Below, piece by piece: positions 54,464 through 63,564 of a DNA stretch of 64,000 nucleotides. Positions within the stretch are counted from its first letter, which is position 1. Each line of letters begins with the position of its first letter. Source of the DNA: Clostridiales bacterium (GTDB taxonomy: Bacteria > Bacillota > Clostridia > Oscillospirales > Ruminococcaceae). The stretch is taken from the NCBI GenBank assembly GCA_003150405.1, contig QAMM01000010.1:134274-198273 (forward strand), in the 5' to 3' direction. Made by a program: the position numbers and the translations under genes. The notes under the pieces are model-generated. The model made no database searches, was not told the origin of the DNA, and saw only the letters and a program-made list of their open reading frames with translations.

Positions 54464-55054
54464 ATGTTTTCGGAAATTCAGGAGAGAAGGAGCATCCGTA
54501 AATACAAGGGGGATTCTATCCCGCGGGAAATGGTGGAGGCCGTCCTACAGGCGGGAATTCTTGCGCCGTCTTCCAAAAACCGTCAGCCGTGGCGTTTTGT
54601 AGTTGTTTCCGGCGCATCTAAGCAGGCGATGCTGGAAGCAATGAAAGCCGGTCTGGCCCGCGAGCAGATTTACCCTCTTCTGCCCGAAAGCGGCCGGTAT
54701 TTGGAGGGCGCCCGGCACACGCTTGAAATTATGCGGCAGGCACCGGTGACGATCTTTGTTGTCAATCCGCTTGGGCAGGCATTGTCCCGCGAATGGAGTG
54801 CTGAGCAAAAGGTTTACGAAATCTGCAATGCACAGTCGGTTGGGGCAGCTGTTGAAAACATGTGTCTTGCCGCCACAGAGCTGGGGCTTGGCAGCCTTTG
54901 GATTTGCGATACCTACTTTGCTTACCATGAACTTTGTGCTTTTTTAGGGACAGAGGGGGAATTGTTTGCCGCCTTGGCGCTCGGTTATCCCGATGAAGCT
55001 CCGCCCGCCCGCCCCCGGAGACTGCTTTCTGAAGTGGCGGAATGGCGGTCGTAG
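54464..55054 (+). CDS. Nitroreductase family protein
   Basis: A 196-residue FMN-dependent nitroreductase-fold oxidoreductase. Signature opening RRSIRKYKGDSIPREMVEAV (about 6-25) and PSSKNRQPWRFVVV for FMN binding. GVxLENMCLAATELGLGSLW-type helix is present near 125-145, and the C-terminus has FAALALGYPDEAPPARPR. AGGAGAAT precedes the ATG. Substrate may be nitro compounds, quinones or flavins; not determined. Confidence 0.9.
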   Translation: MFSEIQERRSIRKYKGDSIPREMVEAVLQAGILAPSSKNRQPWRFVVVSGASKQAMLEAMKAGLAREQIYPLLPESGRYLEGARHTLEIMRQAPVTIFVVNPLGQALSREWSAEQKVYEICNAQSVGAAVENMCLAATELGLGSLWICDTYFAYHELCAFLGTEGELFAALALGYPDEAPPARPRRLLSEVAEWRS

Positions 55055-55872
55055 TGCAGGAGACCCTGGACCGTAGTATGGCTGCCCTGACGTGAAGCAG
55101 TATGGTATGCCTGTGGACTGTGAATCTGCATGTTTCCGGCGGTTTCTGCTGAAGAACGCCGAATAATTCAGACGCAGTTTTGAACCGGACAAAAGGCGGA
55201 AGGCTTTTAGCCTTCCGCCTTTTATTCGCCAAAATTATATTTGGAAATGATGCTTGGAATTCCCGGCGGACATGCCGCTTAATTGGTACTTCCGAATGGA
55301 TTTCCGCTATCCCGCAGCAGACCCGCTTCCTTTTCAACAGTGGCCGAAACCAAGCGGCTTTTGGAACCGTCAGCCGGAAAAATACCCGGGATGTCTTTCA
55401 TTGTAGCGGAAAGAGCGTTGGGGTTGGGGGTGCATGTGGTCAATCCTCTGTTTGCCAGACAACAATCTGGATTTTTGGTTCAGATGCATTCGAAATTAAG
55501 GACGATTGATAGTGTATGTACAACCGTTACAAATCCAGGCCGATAGAATCGAGGCCGGGGAACAATCACGTCAGATTGTGAGTGATTATCATGGTCCTTG
55601 CCGAAAATGCTTTTGCCGGAGGGCAGCCATTTTGAGTATGGAGCATGTTCCATCAACTTATAAAGGATTGTACTTGCTCTTATGCGGAAAACGGAAAAAA
55701 ACAGGGACCGCGTGTGTGAGATGGGGCCCATAACAGAGGATTTTTACAATTTCTTGGATTTTTTTGCGTGAAACTCTTGCCTTTTTCGCTAAAATTTAAT
55801 AACATAAAATTTATGCCGCATTAATATCTTGTTAAAATTTCACTTTACATCAATATACAATGGGGGCTTGGT
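55055..55872. other. Long gap between nitroreductase and MFS genes
   Basis: About 820 bases. The first part holds the terminator at 55191-55224. The middle (55230-55730) has short open frames on both strands but no start/binding-site pair, and no recognisable domain. The last ~130 bases are AT-rich and probably include the MFS promoter (TTGCCT ... TAACAT near 55772-55800, weak). I saw no repeat or mobile-element end. Confidence 0.4.
55191..55224 (+). terminator. Terminator downstream of the nitroreductase gene
   Basis: AAAAGGCGGAAGGC / GCCTTCCGCCTTTT with a 5-base loop. It is 136 bases after the stop, so a short unrecognised transcript could end here instead. Confidence 0.85.
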
Positions 55873-57153
55873 ATGCGGTTTGGACGAAAAGTAATTGAAA
55901 CCATGAGCGACCGGAGGAGAAACGGTCTGTTTTTTGCGGTGGAGGGTGCTTGTTTTGCTGCAATTACCTCGCTTGGCACCAACACCAACAATTTATTTTT
56001 AAGCAGGCTTGGAGCCAGTGATTACCAGCTCAGCATGCTTACCATGCTGGCGCAGGTGGTCAGCATGGTCTGCCTGGTACCGCTCGCCATATTTACCGAC
56101 CGCCTGCGGAATAAGCGCAGGATGGTCGTGCTCCTGCTGTTGTTTATTGGCGCCTGCTACCTCTGCGGTGCTGCCGTTCCGTTTCTGGGCGGTGCGGCGC
56201 TTTCTCCCATGATTGTCTTTATTGGGCTTGCGGTTGGCGGTGTGGAGCTCTGTACCTCGACCTGGCAGGCGTTTTTTGCCGACGCTACCCCGCCTGAGGA
56301 CCGCAACCGGACATTTGCCGTCCGCAACCAGACCATGTTTGTCATCAACATCTGTCTGCCGTTGCTGGCTGGGTTCCTTTTGACGGCACAGGGAGATCGC
56401 TCCGCCCAGATCATTACCCATCAGGTATATTACTGCGTCATTGCGGCCGCCGCCGGCTGCAATATATGGATGCTCAGCAAAATACGGGGCGGCGCGGTGC
56501 GGGAACCGGCGGGCAAAAGCTTCCGGGATTTTTGGACCGCGTTAAAAGCGCTTGCCCACAACCGGCGGTTTCTCTTTTTTGCGGCAGTCGCCTTTTTGTT
56601 TTATACAACCTGGCGGCTGGACGGCACGGTGTTCTATTTGGGCCAGGTGAAATATGTGGGGCTTTCCGACTTCTGGTATACCTTCTCCAACGTCTGCTGC
56701 GGCATTGCCCAGTTTGTGTCCATCCGTTTTTGGGCACGGCGCAACGAGCAGCTTGGGGTGCGCTTCAGTCTGATTTTTGGTGCGGTCGGGCTGGTTTTGT
56801 CGCCGCTCTGCATTATTGTGCCGCTCTACTTTGAGGGTGCGGCGCGGCTGGTGGTGCACCTGGTGCTCCGCTGTACCTCGGACTTAACCTTTGCCACGGT
56901 GGCGCTCAATGTCCTGCAAAATCTGCTTCAGGTGGTGGAGGAGAAGAACCGGGCGCTTTCCATTGCTGCCTACACCACCCTGATTTCTTTGACCTCGGCG
57001 GTATCCCCCATGATTGGCGTTTCGGTCTACACTGCGCTCGGCGCAGACCAGGCGGCAATGGTTCAAACCTTTCTCATTATTTTGGCGCTGCGGCTGCTTT
57101 CGGTCGGTGCCCTTGTCCTGCGCTGGTGGCTGCTGCGCGGGGAGCCGAAATAA
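55873..57153 (+). CDS. Major facilitator superfamily transporter
   Basis: A 426-residue membrane protein with about 12 hydrophobic segments and a cytoplasmic loop near the middle. The typical loop motif appears as FTDRLRNKRR after the second helix. It has the general MFS layout, with the two halves separated around residues 195-225. GGGGG precedes the ATG. Substrate is unknown. A MATE exporter follows 28 bases later, so the two probably share a transcript. Confidence 0.85.
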   Translation: MRFGRKVIETMSDRRRNGLFFAVEGACFAAITSLGTNTNNLFLSRLGASDYQLSMLTMLAQVVSMVCLVPLAIFTDRLRNKRRMVVLLLLFIGACYLCGAAVPFLGGAALSPMIVFIGLAVGGVELCTSTWQAFFADATPPEDRNRTFAVRNQTMFVINICLPLLAGFLLTAQGDRSAQIITHQVYYCVIAAAAGCNIWMLSKIRGGAVREPAGKSFRDFWTALKALAHNRRFLFFAAVAFLFYTTWRLDGTVFYLGQVKYVGLSDFWYTFSNVCCGIAQFVSIRFWARRNEQLGVRFSLIFGAVGLVLSPLCIIVPLYFEGAARLVVHLVLRCTSDLTFATVALNVLQNLLQVVEEKNRALSIAAYTTLISLTSAVSPMIGVSVYTALGADQAAMVQTFLIILALRLLSVGALVLRWWLLRGEPK

Positions 57154-57181
57154 ACCAAACAACCTATAAGGAGGGGCCTGA

Positions 57182-58603
57182 ATGACACTCAGAAAATTCA
57201 TCGGCGACAAATCGTTCTACAAAATGGTCTTTGCAATTACCATTCCCATTCTGCTCCAGAACTTCATCACCAACTTTGTCAATATGGTTGACAATATTAT
57301 GGTGGGAAGCGTTGGAACCGAACAGATGTCAGGCGTTTCCATTGTAAACCAGCTGATCTTTATCTTTAACATCACCATATTTGGCGCGGTCAGCGGCGCG
57401 GGCATTTTTACGGCGCAGTACTTCGGCAAAAAGGACATTGACGGAGTGCGCAACACGGTACGGTTTAAGTTCATCGTCTGCGTCGTCATTACTCTTATTG
57501 CGGTTGTGCTTCTGCTGTTGTTCGGGGAACCACTCATCAACCTGTACCTGCACGACGGGAGCTATGACTGCGACCTTGGCATGACGCTGGAATTCGGTAA
57601 GCAGTACCTTTGGATCATTCTCATCGGCCTGCTGCCAAGCGCCGTTACCAACGTCTACGCAAGCACGCTGCGCGAGACCGGCCAGACCCTTGTGCCCATG
57701 CTGGTCAGTTTTATTGCGGTAGGAATTAACTGCGTATTCAATTACCTGTTAATTTTTGGCGCTTTTGGCTTTCCAGAGCTCGGTGTGGCGGGTGCGGCCA
57801 TTGCCACCGTCATGGCGCGTTTCTTTGAGTGCATTGCCATTGTGTGGTATGCGGTGGCAAAGCGGGAACGCTACCCCTTTTTCCAAAAGCTCTACCGCCA
57901 TTTTTCCATTCCAAAGCAGCTCTTTGCCAACATCTTTAAAAAGGGCATGCCGCTGCTGGTAAACGAATGCCTTTGGGCCATTGGCATGTCGCTGCTTAGC
58001 ATGAGCTACAGTATGCACGGACTTTCAGCTGTAGCGGGTATTAGCATTTCTTCTACGGTCACCAACCTTTTTAATATGGTCTTTATGGCGTTTGGCACCA
58101 GCATTGGCATTGTTGTGGGGCAGCTCCTCGGTGCGGATCAATTTGAGGAGGCCATTGACGTGGACCGCAAGATGATTGTGCTCGCCGTTGTTGTGAGCCT
58201 TGTGGTAGCGGCGGTTGTCTTTGTGCTGGGCGGGCTTTTCCCAATGCTTTACAACACCACAGCGGAATCCAAAGAGCTTGCAGCCTATTTTATACGGGTA
58301 TGCGCCTGCTTTATGCCGGTGGTCTCATTTATGCACGCGACCTATTTCACCCTGCGCAGCGGCGGCAAGGTCTGGATTACCTTTTTGTTTGACAGCGTCT
58401 TTATTTGTTTTATCAACGTGCCGGTTGCATTTTTGCTTTACTCGGCGTTCCATTTGTCCATTTGGGTAATTTTTCCGATCATTCAGGCTATGGATCTGCT
58501 CAAATGCATTTTAGGGTTTATCCTCATCAAGCGGCGGGCGTGGGTACACAATATTGTAGACAGTACAGAAGCAAAGGAAGCGGAACCCGCCGCGGTGCAG
58601 TAA
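57182..58603 (+). CDS. MATE-family efflux transporter
   Basis: A 473-residue multidrug/organic-cation exporter-like protein with 12 hydrophobic segments. The MATE hallmark pattern is seen in VNMVDNIMVGSVGTEQMSGV (helix 1-2) and ASTLRETGQTLVPMLVSF, with the repeat in the second half around MAFGTSIGIVVGQLLGA. AAGGAGG precedes the ATG. Substrate and coupling ion are unknown. Confidence 0.93.
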   Translation: MTLRKFIGDKSFYKMVFAITIPILLQNFITNFVNMVDNIMVGSVGTEQMSGVSIVNQLIFIFNITIFGAVSGAGIFTAQYFGKKDIDGVRNTVRFKFIVCVVITLIAVVLLLLFGEPLINLYLHDGSYDCDLGMTLEFGKQYLWIILIGLLPSAVTNVYASTLRETGQTLVPMLVSFIAVGINCVFNYLLIFGAFGFPELGVAGAAIATVMARFFECIAIVWYAVAKRERYPFFQKLYRHFSIPKQLFANIFKKGMPLLVNECLWAIGMSLLSMSYSMHGLSAVAGISISSTVTNLFNMVFMAFGTSIGIVVGQLLGADQFEEAIDVDRKMIVLAVVVSLVVAAVVFVLGGLFPMLYNTTAESKELAAYFIRVCACFMPVVSFMHATYFTLRSGGKVWITFLFDSVFICFINVPVAFLLYSAFHLSIWVIFPIIQAMDLLKCILGFILIKRRAWVHNIVDSTEAKEAEPAAVQ

Positions 58604-58610
58604 ACAAACC

Positions 58611-58646
58611 AAAAACAGCCGGATGCATTGACATCCGGCTGTTTTT
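58611..58646 (+). terminator. Terminator of the MFS-MATE operon
   Basis: AAAAACAGCCGGATG / CATCCGGCTGTTTTT with a 6-base loop, eight bases after the MATE stop. Confidence 0.92.
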
Positions 58647-58743
58647 AAAAGGGGGGTGCGGCAGAAAAGTGTTATTTTCCGCCGGGAAAAGCCCTTGCAA
58701 AACCGCCTGAAAACCGGTAAGATCAAGGGAAAGCCGAAGTGTT

Positions 58744-58757
58744 TTTTCCCGGGAAAT
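58744..58757. promoter_or_regulatory. Possible Noc-binding-like palindrome
   Basis: TTTTCCCGGGAAAT matches the Bacillus Noc-binding consensus ATTTCCCGGGAAAT at 13 of 14 bases, in a noncoding gap. Whether this organism's Noc has that specificity is not known. Confidence 0.3.
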
Positions 58758-58882
58758 ACAAGCGGGGCATAGCTGCACAAGGGCAAAGCACGGGTACGCC
58801 GGAACCCTGTCGTTCCGGGTGGAACCGATGAATCGGGCACAAAACAAAGGCGTAGTTGCAGTGAGAAAGGAACAACAGGAAT

Positions 58883-59944
58883 ATGGATGCAGAAAAACTC
58901 ATACCAAAACGGCCTCTTGTGGCCATTACGCTTGGAGACCCGGCAAGCATAGGGCCGGAGATTACCTTAAAGGCGTTCCACGACCCGGCGCTTTATGCGG
59001 CGTGCCGGCCGCTTGTCATTGGCACTGTTACGGCGCTGGAACGCGCAACCGAAATTGCAGGGGTTGGCGTGCCGGAATTTCACCGGGTGCAAACCCCGGT
59101 GGAGGGATACTACCGCCCCGGCTGCATTGATGTGCTGGAGCTTGCGACCGCTGGAGTCGATGAGGTGGAGCCGGGCGTGCTCTCCGCAGCGGCGGGCGAG
59201 GCCGCCTTCCGCTATGTGGAAAAGGCTATCCAGTTGGCAATGGACGGCGCGGTGGACGCCACCGTGACCAACGCCATCAACAAAGAGGCCATCAACCTGG
59301 CGGGACACCATTTTTCGGGCCATACCGAAATTTACGCGCAATACACCAATACCAAAAAATACACCATGATGCTGGTGCACGGCAACCTGCGGGTGGTGCA
59401 TGTTTCCACCCATGTCTCGCTCCGGCAGGCCTGCGACCTTGTGCGCAAGGAGCGGGTGCTGGAAGTTATCCGCATTGCGGATGAAGCCTGCCGCCGGATT
59501 GGGATTGCAGCCCCCAAAATCGGGGTGGCGGGGCTCAACCCCCACAGCAGTGAAAACGGCCTGTTCGGCTATGAAGAGCGGGAGGAAATTATTCCCGCCA
59601 TTGAGGCCGCAGTAGCGGAGGGACTCCAGGTGGAGGGTCCGGTACCTGCGGATACTGTTTTTTCCAAAGCGCGCGGCGGCTGGTATGATATGGTTGTCGC
59701 CATGTACCACGATCAGGGGCATATCCCCCTCAAGGTCGTCGGCTTCAACTACAACGCCGAACTGGGCAAATGGGAGTCGGTTGCCGGGGTCAATATCACG
59801 CTGGGGCTGCCCATTATCCGCACTTCGGTGGATCACGGAACCGCGTTTGATCAGGCGGGCAAAGGCACCGCCAATGCGGTCAGCCTGCGGAATGCGATTG
59901 ACTACGCCGTGCGGCTGGCACAGAACCGCGGAGGAAGCCGGTAA
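58883..59944 (+). CDS. pdxA2: PdxA2-type 4-phospho-acid-sugar dehydrogenase
   Basis: A 353-residue NAD-dependent dehydrogenase of the PdxA family. Members next to a DUF1537 kinase oxidise and decarboxylate 4-phospho-threonate or 4-phospho-erythronate to dihydroxyacetone phosphate, rather than making pyridoxal phosphate. Metal-binding histidines are in GHHFSGHTE, STHVSL and MYHDQGHIPLK, and the C-terminal TSVDHGTAFDQAGKG closes the active site. Start and stop overlap the kinase gene (TAATG). No other pyridoxine gene is nearby. The exact stereoisomer used is unknown. Confidence 0.87.
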   Translation: MDAEKLIPKRPLVAITLGDPASIGPEITLKAFHDPALYAACRPLVIGTVTALERATEIAGVGVPEFHRVQTPVEGYYRPGCIDVLELATAGVDEVEPGVLSAAAGEAAFRYVEKAIQLAMDGAVDATVTNAINKEAINLAGHHFSGHTEIYAQYTNTKKYTMMLVHGNLRVVHVSTHVSLRQACDLVRKERVLEVIRIADEACRRIGIAAPKIGVAGLNPHSSENGLFGYEEREEIIPAIEAAVAEGLQVEGPVPADTVFSKARGGWYDMVVAMYHDQGHIPLKVVGFNYNAELGKWESVAGVNITLGLPIIRTSVDHGTAFDQAGKGTANAVSLRNAIDYAVRLAQNRGGSR

Positions 59945-61158
59945 TGGAGCTTTTGATTGTTGCAGATGACCTCACCGGTGCTCTGGATACAGCCCTCCCC
60001 TTTGTCCGGGAGGGGATTTCCACCCGTGTGACGGCCGACCGCACCCTTGCGGCTGTGCCGCTTGCCGATGATGTGCAGGTGCTGGTTGTAGACGCGGAAA
60101 CGCGGCATCTTCCATCGGAACAGGCCGGGCACTCCGTTGCGAAAATTGTGAAGTGCGCAAAACGTCTGGGGGTGCGCCGGTATATGAAAAAGACCGACTC
60201 TGCCCTGCGCGGGAATGTCGCTAGCGAGCTTGGGGCGATGCTGGAGGCTTCGGGCGGAAAGCGGCTGTGCTTTTTCCCCGCTTACCCGGAAATGGGGCGT
60301 ACCACCCGGGACGGTGTGCATTTCATCGACGGCGTGCCGCTTGCCGAAAGCGCGTTTGGCAGGGATTTGCTCAACCCGGTGAAAACCTCGGCGGTTGCCG
60401 GTTTGTTTGCGGGGATGGAGGGGATATCGGTTCAAAACGTCTCGGCGGGAACCGCCCCTTTCCCCGCTGGGAAAACGCGGGAAATCCTTGTGTTTGACGC
60501 TGAAACAGCGGAGGAGCTGCGTAGCGGTTATTTGAATTGGGCGGCCGGCGAAGAGACGGCCGTTCTGGCCGGCTGCGCGGGTCTTGCGGGTGTGATGGCC
60601 GAGCTGTGGCAGGGGCCGAAATGTGCTGGCGTTGTGCAGCCGGTGCAGGCAAAGGGCTTGCTGGTGCTGTGTGGGAGCCTGAACCCTGTCACTCAGCGCC
60701 AGCTCGCTTATGCGGCGGCCAATGGGTTTTGCCGCCTGCGCCTCCCTCTCCCGGAACAAGGTGGACTGGAGGCGCCGGAATGCCAGGGATTTTTGCGGGA
60801 ATTTGAACGGGCATGCCGGGAAAACGGGCGGGTGATTGTGGACACCCGTGGCAGCGGCGCCGAGGCCCTCCCGCTGGGGGAGGGCCCGGAATGGAGCGTC
60901 CGCATTCCCAAGCTGTTTGGGGAGCTGTTTGTCCGCTGGACGGCATGGAGACTGGATCAGGCGGCGTTTATCACCGGGGGCGACACCCTGCTGGGCTGCG
61001 TCCATGCGGCGGGCGGGGCTATCCAGCCGGTGCGGGAGCTTTTCCCGGGGGTTCCGCTCAATCTTTTGGAGACCGGAAAAGGGACGGCGCCGGTGATTTC
61101 CAAGTCCGGCGGATTTGGCGCGGAAACGCTGCTTGAGGAGATCGGCAGGATTTTGTAG
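59944..61158 (+). CDS. Four-carbon acid sugar kinase (DUF1537/OtnK family)
   Basis: A 404-residue ATP-dependent kinase. DUF1537 enzymes phosphorylate threonate, erythronate or 3-oxo-tetronate. The N-terminal substrate domain opens LIVADDLTGALDTALPF (about 4-20) with KKTDSALRGNVASELGAML for sugar binding; the C-terminal ATP domain holds VDTRGSG and ITGGDTL. It is translated with pdxA2 and so likely feeds it. The whole route would turn a C4 acid into DHAP plus CO2. Fused or separate transporter and regulator genes are absent from the window. Confidence 0.9.
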   Translation: MELLIVADDLTGALDTALPFVREGISTRVTADRTLAAVPLADDVQVLVVDAETRHLPSEQAGHSVAKIVKCAKRLGVRRYMKKTDSALRGNVASELGAMLEASGGKRLCFFPAYPEMGRTTRDGVHFIDGVPLAESAFGRDLLNPVKTSAVAGLFAGMEGISVQNVSAGTAPFPAGKTREILVFDAETAEELRSGYLNWAAGEETAVLAGCAGLAGVMAELWQGPKCAGVVQPVQAKGLLVLCGSLNPVTQRQLAYAAANGFCRLRLPLPEQGGLEAPECQGFLREFERACRENGRVIVDTRGSGAEALPLGEGPEWSVRIPKLFGELFVRWTAWRLDQAAFITGGDTLLGCVHAAGGAIQPVRELFPGVPLNLLETGKGTAPVISKSGGFGAETLLEEIGRIL

Positions 61159-61345
61159 TGGCAGCGAGTGGAAATCCATGCAAAAAGTGCGCGGCCGTCG
61201 GATTTTCGCACCAGTTCCGGCGGTTTTGCTGTGGGACCTTTGTTCCCCCTGCCCTATGCCGTTTGGTTCGGGGAGAGAGGGGAATCCCGCTGCTTGAACG
61301 GCGGAAAAGCCCCCCTGCTAAGAAATATTTTATAAGGATTTTTGT
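61159..61345. other. Gap before the cobalamin riboswitch
   Basis: About 190 bases with no recognised gene or terminator for the kinase gene; AT-rich toward the riboswitch promoter. Confidence 0.4.
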
Positions 61346-61374
61346 TTGACATCGTTTTTTCCAGGTATTATGAT
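61346..61374 (+). promoter_or_regulatory. Promoter of the cobalamin riboswitch transcript
   Basis: TTGACA (61346-61351), 17-base spacer, TATGAT (61369-61374). Predicted start near 61381 places the riboswitch at the 5' end of the RNA. Confidence 0.82.
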
Positions 61375-61387
61375 GAATTCACAAAAT

Positions 61388-61605
61388 TGAATGAATTGGC
61401 GTATTTGCGTTGCCTTGCTGTTGAAGCAGCGGGCATTAAAAGGGAATGCGGTGAAAATCCGCAGCAGTTCCTCCGCTACTGTAAGAAGGACGAGAGCTCT
61501 CTTAGGATATTGTTGGAGACAATAACTTATCCACTGAACGTATTGTTTGGGAAGGTGAGAGCCGGTAGGGTGATTTCAAGCCAGGAGACCTGCGCAGATA
61601 TGGGA
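61388..61605 (+). ncRNA. Cobalamin (adenosylcobalamin) riboswitch
   Basis: Core B12-box features in order: GCGGTGAAAATCCGC (61448-61462), CCGCTACTGT (61473-61482) and AAGCCAGGAGACCTGC (61578-61593), the conserved 3' segment of the aptamer. The ~95 bases between them form variable peripheral stems. A terminator follows about 90 bases later, so control is by premature termination when B12 is bound. It should regulate the downstream DUF4430 and ECF genes. Confidence 0.93.
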
Positions 61606-61686
61606 AGAACTTTTCGGTGGGAAAAGGAGTTCCGCCCATATCCGGCACAGGAATTGTTCCTGCTGCTGTTTTTGGGTTTGTCGCAA

Positions 61687-61718
61687 AACAGGCCACCGAG
61701 AAGGTGGCCTGTTTTTTT
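61687..61718 (+). terminator. Riboswitch expression-platform terminator
   Basis: AACAGGCCACC / GGTGGCCTGTT with a 5-base loop and seven T. It lies before the next start codon, so it can switch transcription off. Confidence 0.9.
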
Positions 61719-61769
61719 GTTGCCTAAAAACGTATACGACGCTCGTCGGAGGATGTAGCGTTTTTTCAC

Positions 61770-63564
61770 ATGAGAGGAAGGACAAGCATAAAAAAGTTGA
61801 AATGAATAACGTCGCTGTGCATGGCGGCCGTTATGCTGTTTTCGGTTTCAAGCCTCAGCGCATTTGCACCGCCTGGCAGCGAAAGCGGCACATCCACCAC
61901 CCTCAACTGGACCCAATTTTTGGGCAATGAGGAACTTAAAGGCGTTTCGGACGCCAAAACTCCAGAAACCAGAGCAGAAATCAAGGAGCCTTGGCGTTCA
62001 ATCAATTTGCCATCCTGGTAAAGGGCATCAATCAACAGGTTGACGTAGTCAGTTACAGCAGGCAGCAGGTACTGGCCGTATCTGCTGACAGACTCCAAGT
62101 CCGCCGCCGGAATTCCCTCCGCCCACGCAAGCGCTTCATCCAGCATGGCTTTGCTGTCCAGCGTAATCTCCGCCGCGGCAAGGTTCTGGTCAATAAAGCC
62201 TTCCAGGCCGGCAATACGGGTGTGGATGTCGGTCATCCGCGCTTTGGCAGCGTTCAGCTTGTCTGCATTTGCAACCAGCGCAGCGTACTCTGCCGGAAGG
62301 GCCTCAAGGCGCTGCAGCAGGTTGTCAATCTGCGTTTCATCTGAAAGGGTGAGCTCCTGTTCCAAAGGCAGGGCGTTAATTTCGTTTACAAGCGCCTCTG
62401 TTGCTGCCGCATTGCGCAGCTCCTGCACGCTGGTATAAGGCCAGTCAGAAATTAAAAGAGCGCGCTGAGTGGTTTCAAAACGCGCGCAATACCGACTGTC
62501 TGACGGCGGAAGAGCAAAAAGAAATTGTGCCGGAGCAGGGATTTGAAAAGACCGTTGAGGGAGAGAGCTTTTCCGTTACCTGGAAGCTGCTTGGCGTAAT
62601 TGACAACCCTGCGGATGTCAACCTCAAGGTGAATTTGGAATCCGCTTACGAGCAGGAGGTGCAGGCTCTGCTGCAAGCCTGTGATGCCGTTCGCCCGGAG
62701 AAGGTTACCCTGCTCACCCTTTACCATGACGGCGCCCTGCCCGCCGAGTTCAGCCTTACGGCGGAGCCGCTTTCTCTTTCGGCAGACGGTGTGCAGATTT
62801 ACCGCTACAACCCGGAAAGCGGCGGACTTGACTATTTAATCCGCGGCGAGGTACAGGGGGAGACCCTGACGTTTTCAGTAGCCGAAGGAGGCACCTACCT
62901 CATCTACAACAAGAGTGCTGAAGAAACACTGCTCACTACCCTGTTGGAGAGCGGCGCGCCGGAAGCAGAGCCAGAGGAACCAGCAGCTTCGGAAACATCG
63001 GATACCTCCTCCTCTGAAAGCAGTACCCCGGAGCCTTCCCAGCCGAATACGCCGGCGGCTGACTTACCCGATTCACCGTCCTCGACTCCGTCTGTTTCAC
63101 CTCCGTCCGCTTCCGGCGCAGACGGTTCAGAATCCCAGTCTGCCCCGGATGCCAAAAAGTATTGCACCATTGAAATCCGTTGCGACACCGTTGCGAACGA
63201 CCTGAGCAAGCTCAAAAACCCGGAGATACGGCCCTATATCCCGTCAGACGGCGTTATTTTAGCAAAGCAGCAGGTGGAAGTTTATGACGGCGAGACGGTG
63301 TTTGACATTCTGAAGCGGGTCACACGCAACAAACGAATCCAACTGGAATTCCGTAATGACAAGGGTTACACCGGCGGCGTATACATTGAGGGAATCAACC
63401 ACCTGTATGAGTTCCACGGGGGCGACCTTTCCGGCTGGATGTACAGTGTCAATGGATGGTTCCCAAACTACGGTGCGGCGGCCTACACGGTACAGGATGG
63501 GGATGAAATTCTCTGGTGCTACACCTGTGATCTCGGCAAAGATGTAGGGGGATATTTTGAATGA
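61770..63564 (+). pseudogene. Broken and rearranged DUF4430 surface-protein gene under B12 control
   Basis: Three parts that do not join. (1) 61770-62021: a plus-strand frame with a basic start (SIKKLK), a TGA at 61803-61805, then a signal-peptide core ITSLCMAAVMLFSVSSLSAF and ~50 mature residues. (2) About 62010-62445: coding-like sequence lies on the opposite strand. (3) From about 62450 to 63564: a plus-strand frame with a beta-rich domain, a Ser/Pro/Glu linker, and a C-terminal DUF4430 (transcobalamin-like) domain with GWMYSVNGWFPNYGAAAY. Part 3 has no good start of its own. DUF4430 proteins with B12 riboswitches are thought to help cobalamin uptake. It could be a pseudogene, an inverted segment, or an assembly error. 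Confidence 0.65.
62010..62445 (-). other. Antisense coding-like segment inside the DUF4430 gene
   Basis: The minus strand is open here for about 145 codons of clean protein-like sequence: helical, Leu/Ala/Glu-rich, with stretches such as LLQRLEALPAEYAALVANAD typical of spacer repeats in Clostridia surface proteins. It lacks a start codon with a binding site. The plus strand through the same bases is not open. Together with the flanking plus-strand fragments this looks like an inverted piece of one original gene. Approximate borders are near 61990-62011 and 62444-62461, where imperfect inverted matches (GCGTTCAATCAATTT / GCGCTCTTTTAATTT, 11 of 15) occur. Confidence 0.5.

Noticed and set aside
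55283..55546. A short plus-strand open frame after the nitroreductase terminator
   Set aside because: No ribosome binding site, no recognisable domain and overlapping open frames in other phases; treated as noncoding.
58883..59944. Pyridoxal-phosphate biosynthesis PdxA
   Set aside because: Its coupling to a DUF1537 kinase points to acid-sugar catabolism, and no other pyridoxine gene is present.
61342..61758. An open frame across the riboswitch
   Set aside because: The bases are explained by the conserved cobalamin aptamer and terminator; the frame has no ribosome binding site.
61766..62428. An independent 220-residue minus-strand gene
   Set aside because: It has no start with a binding site, and its 3' third is just the complement of the signal-peptide fragment. 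It is better read as a displaced piece of the DUF4430 gene.
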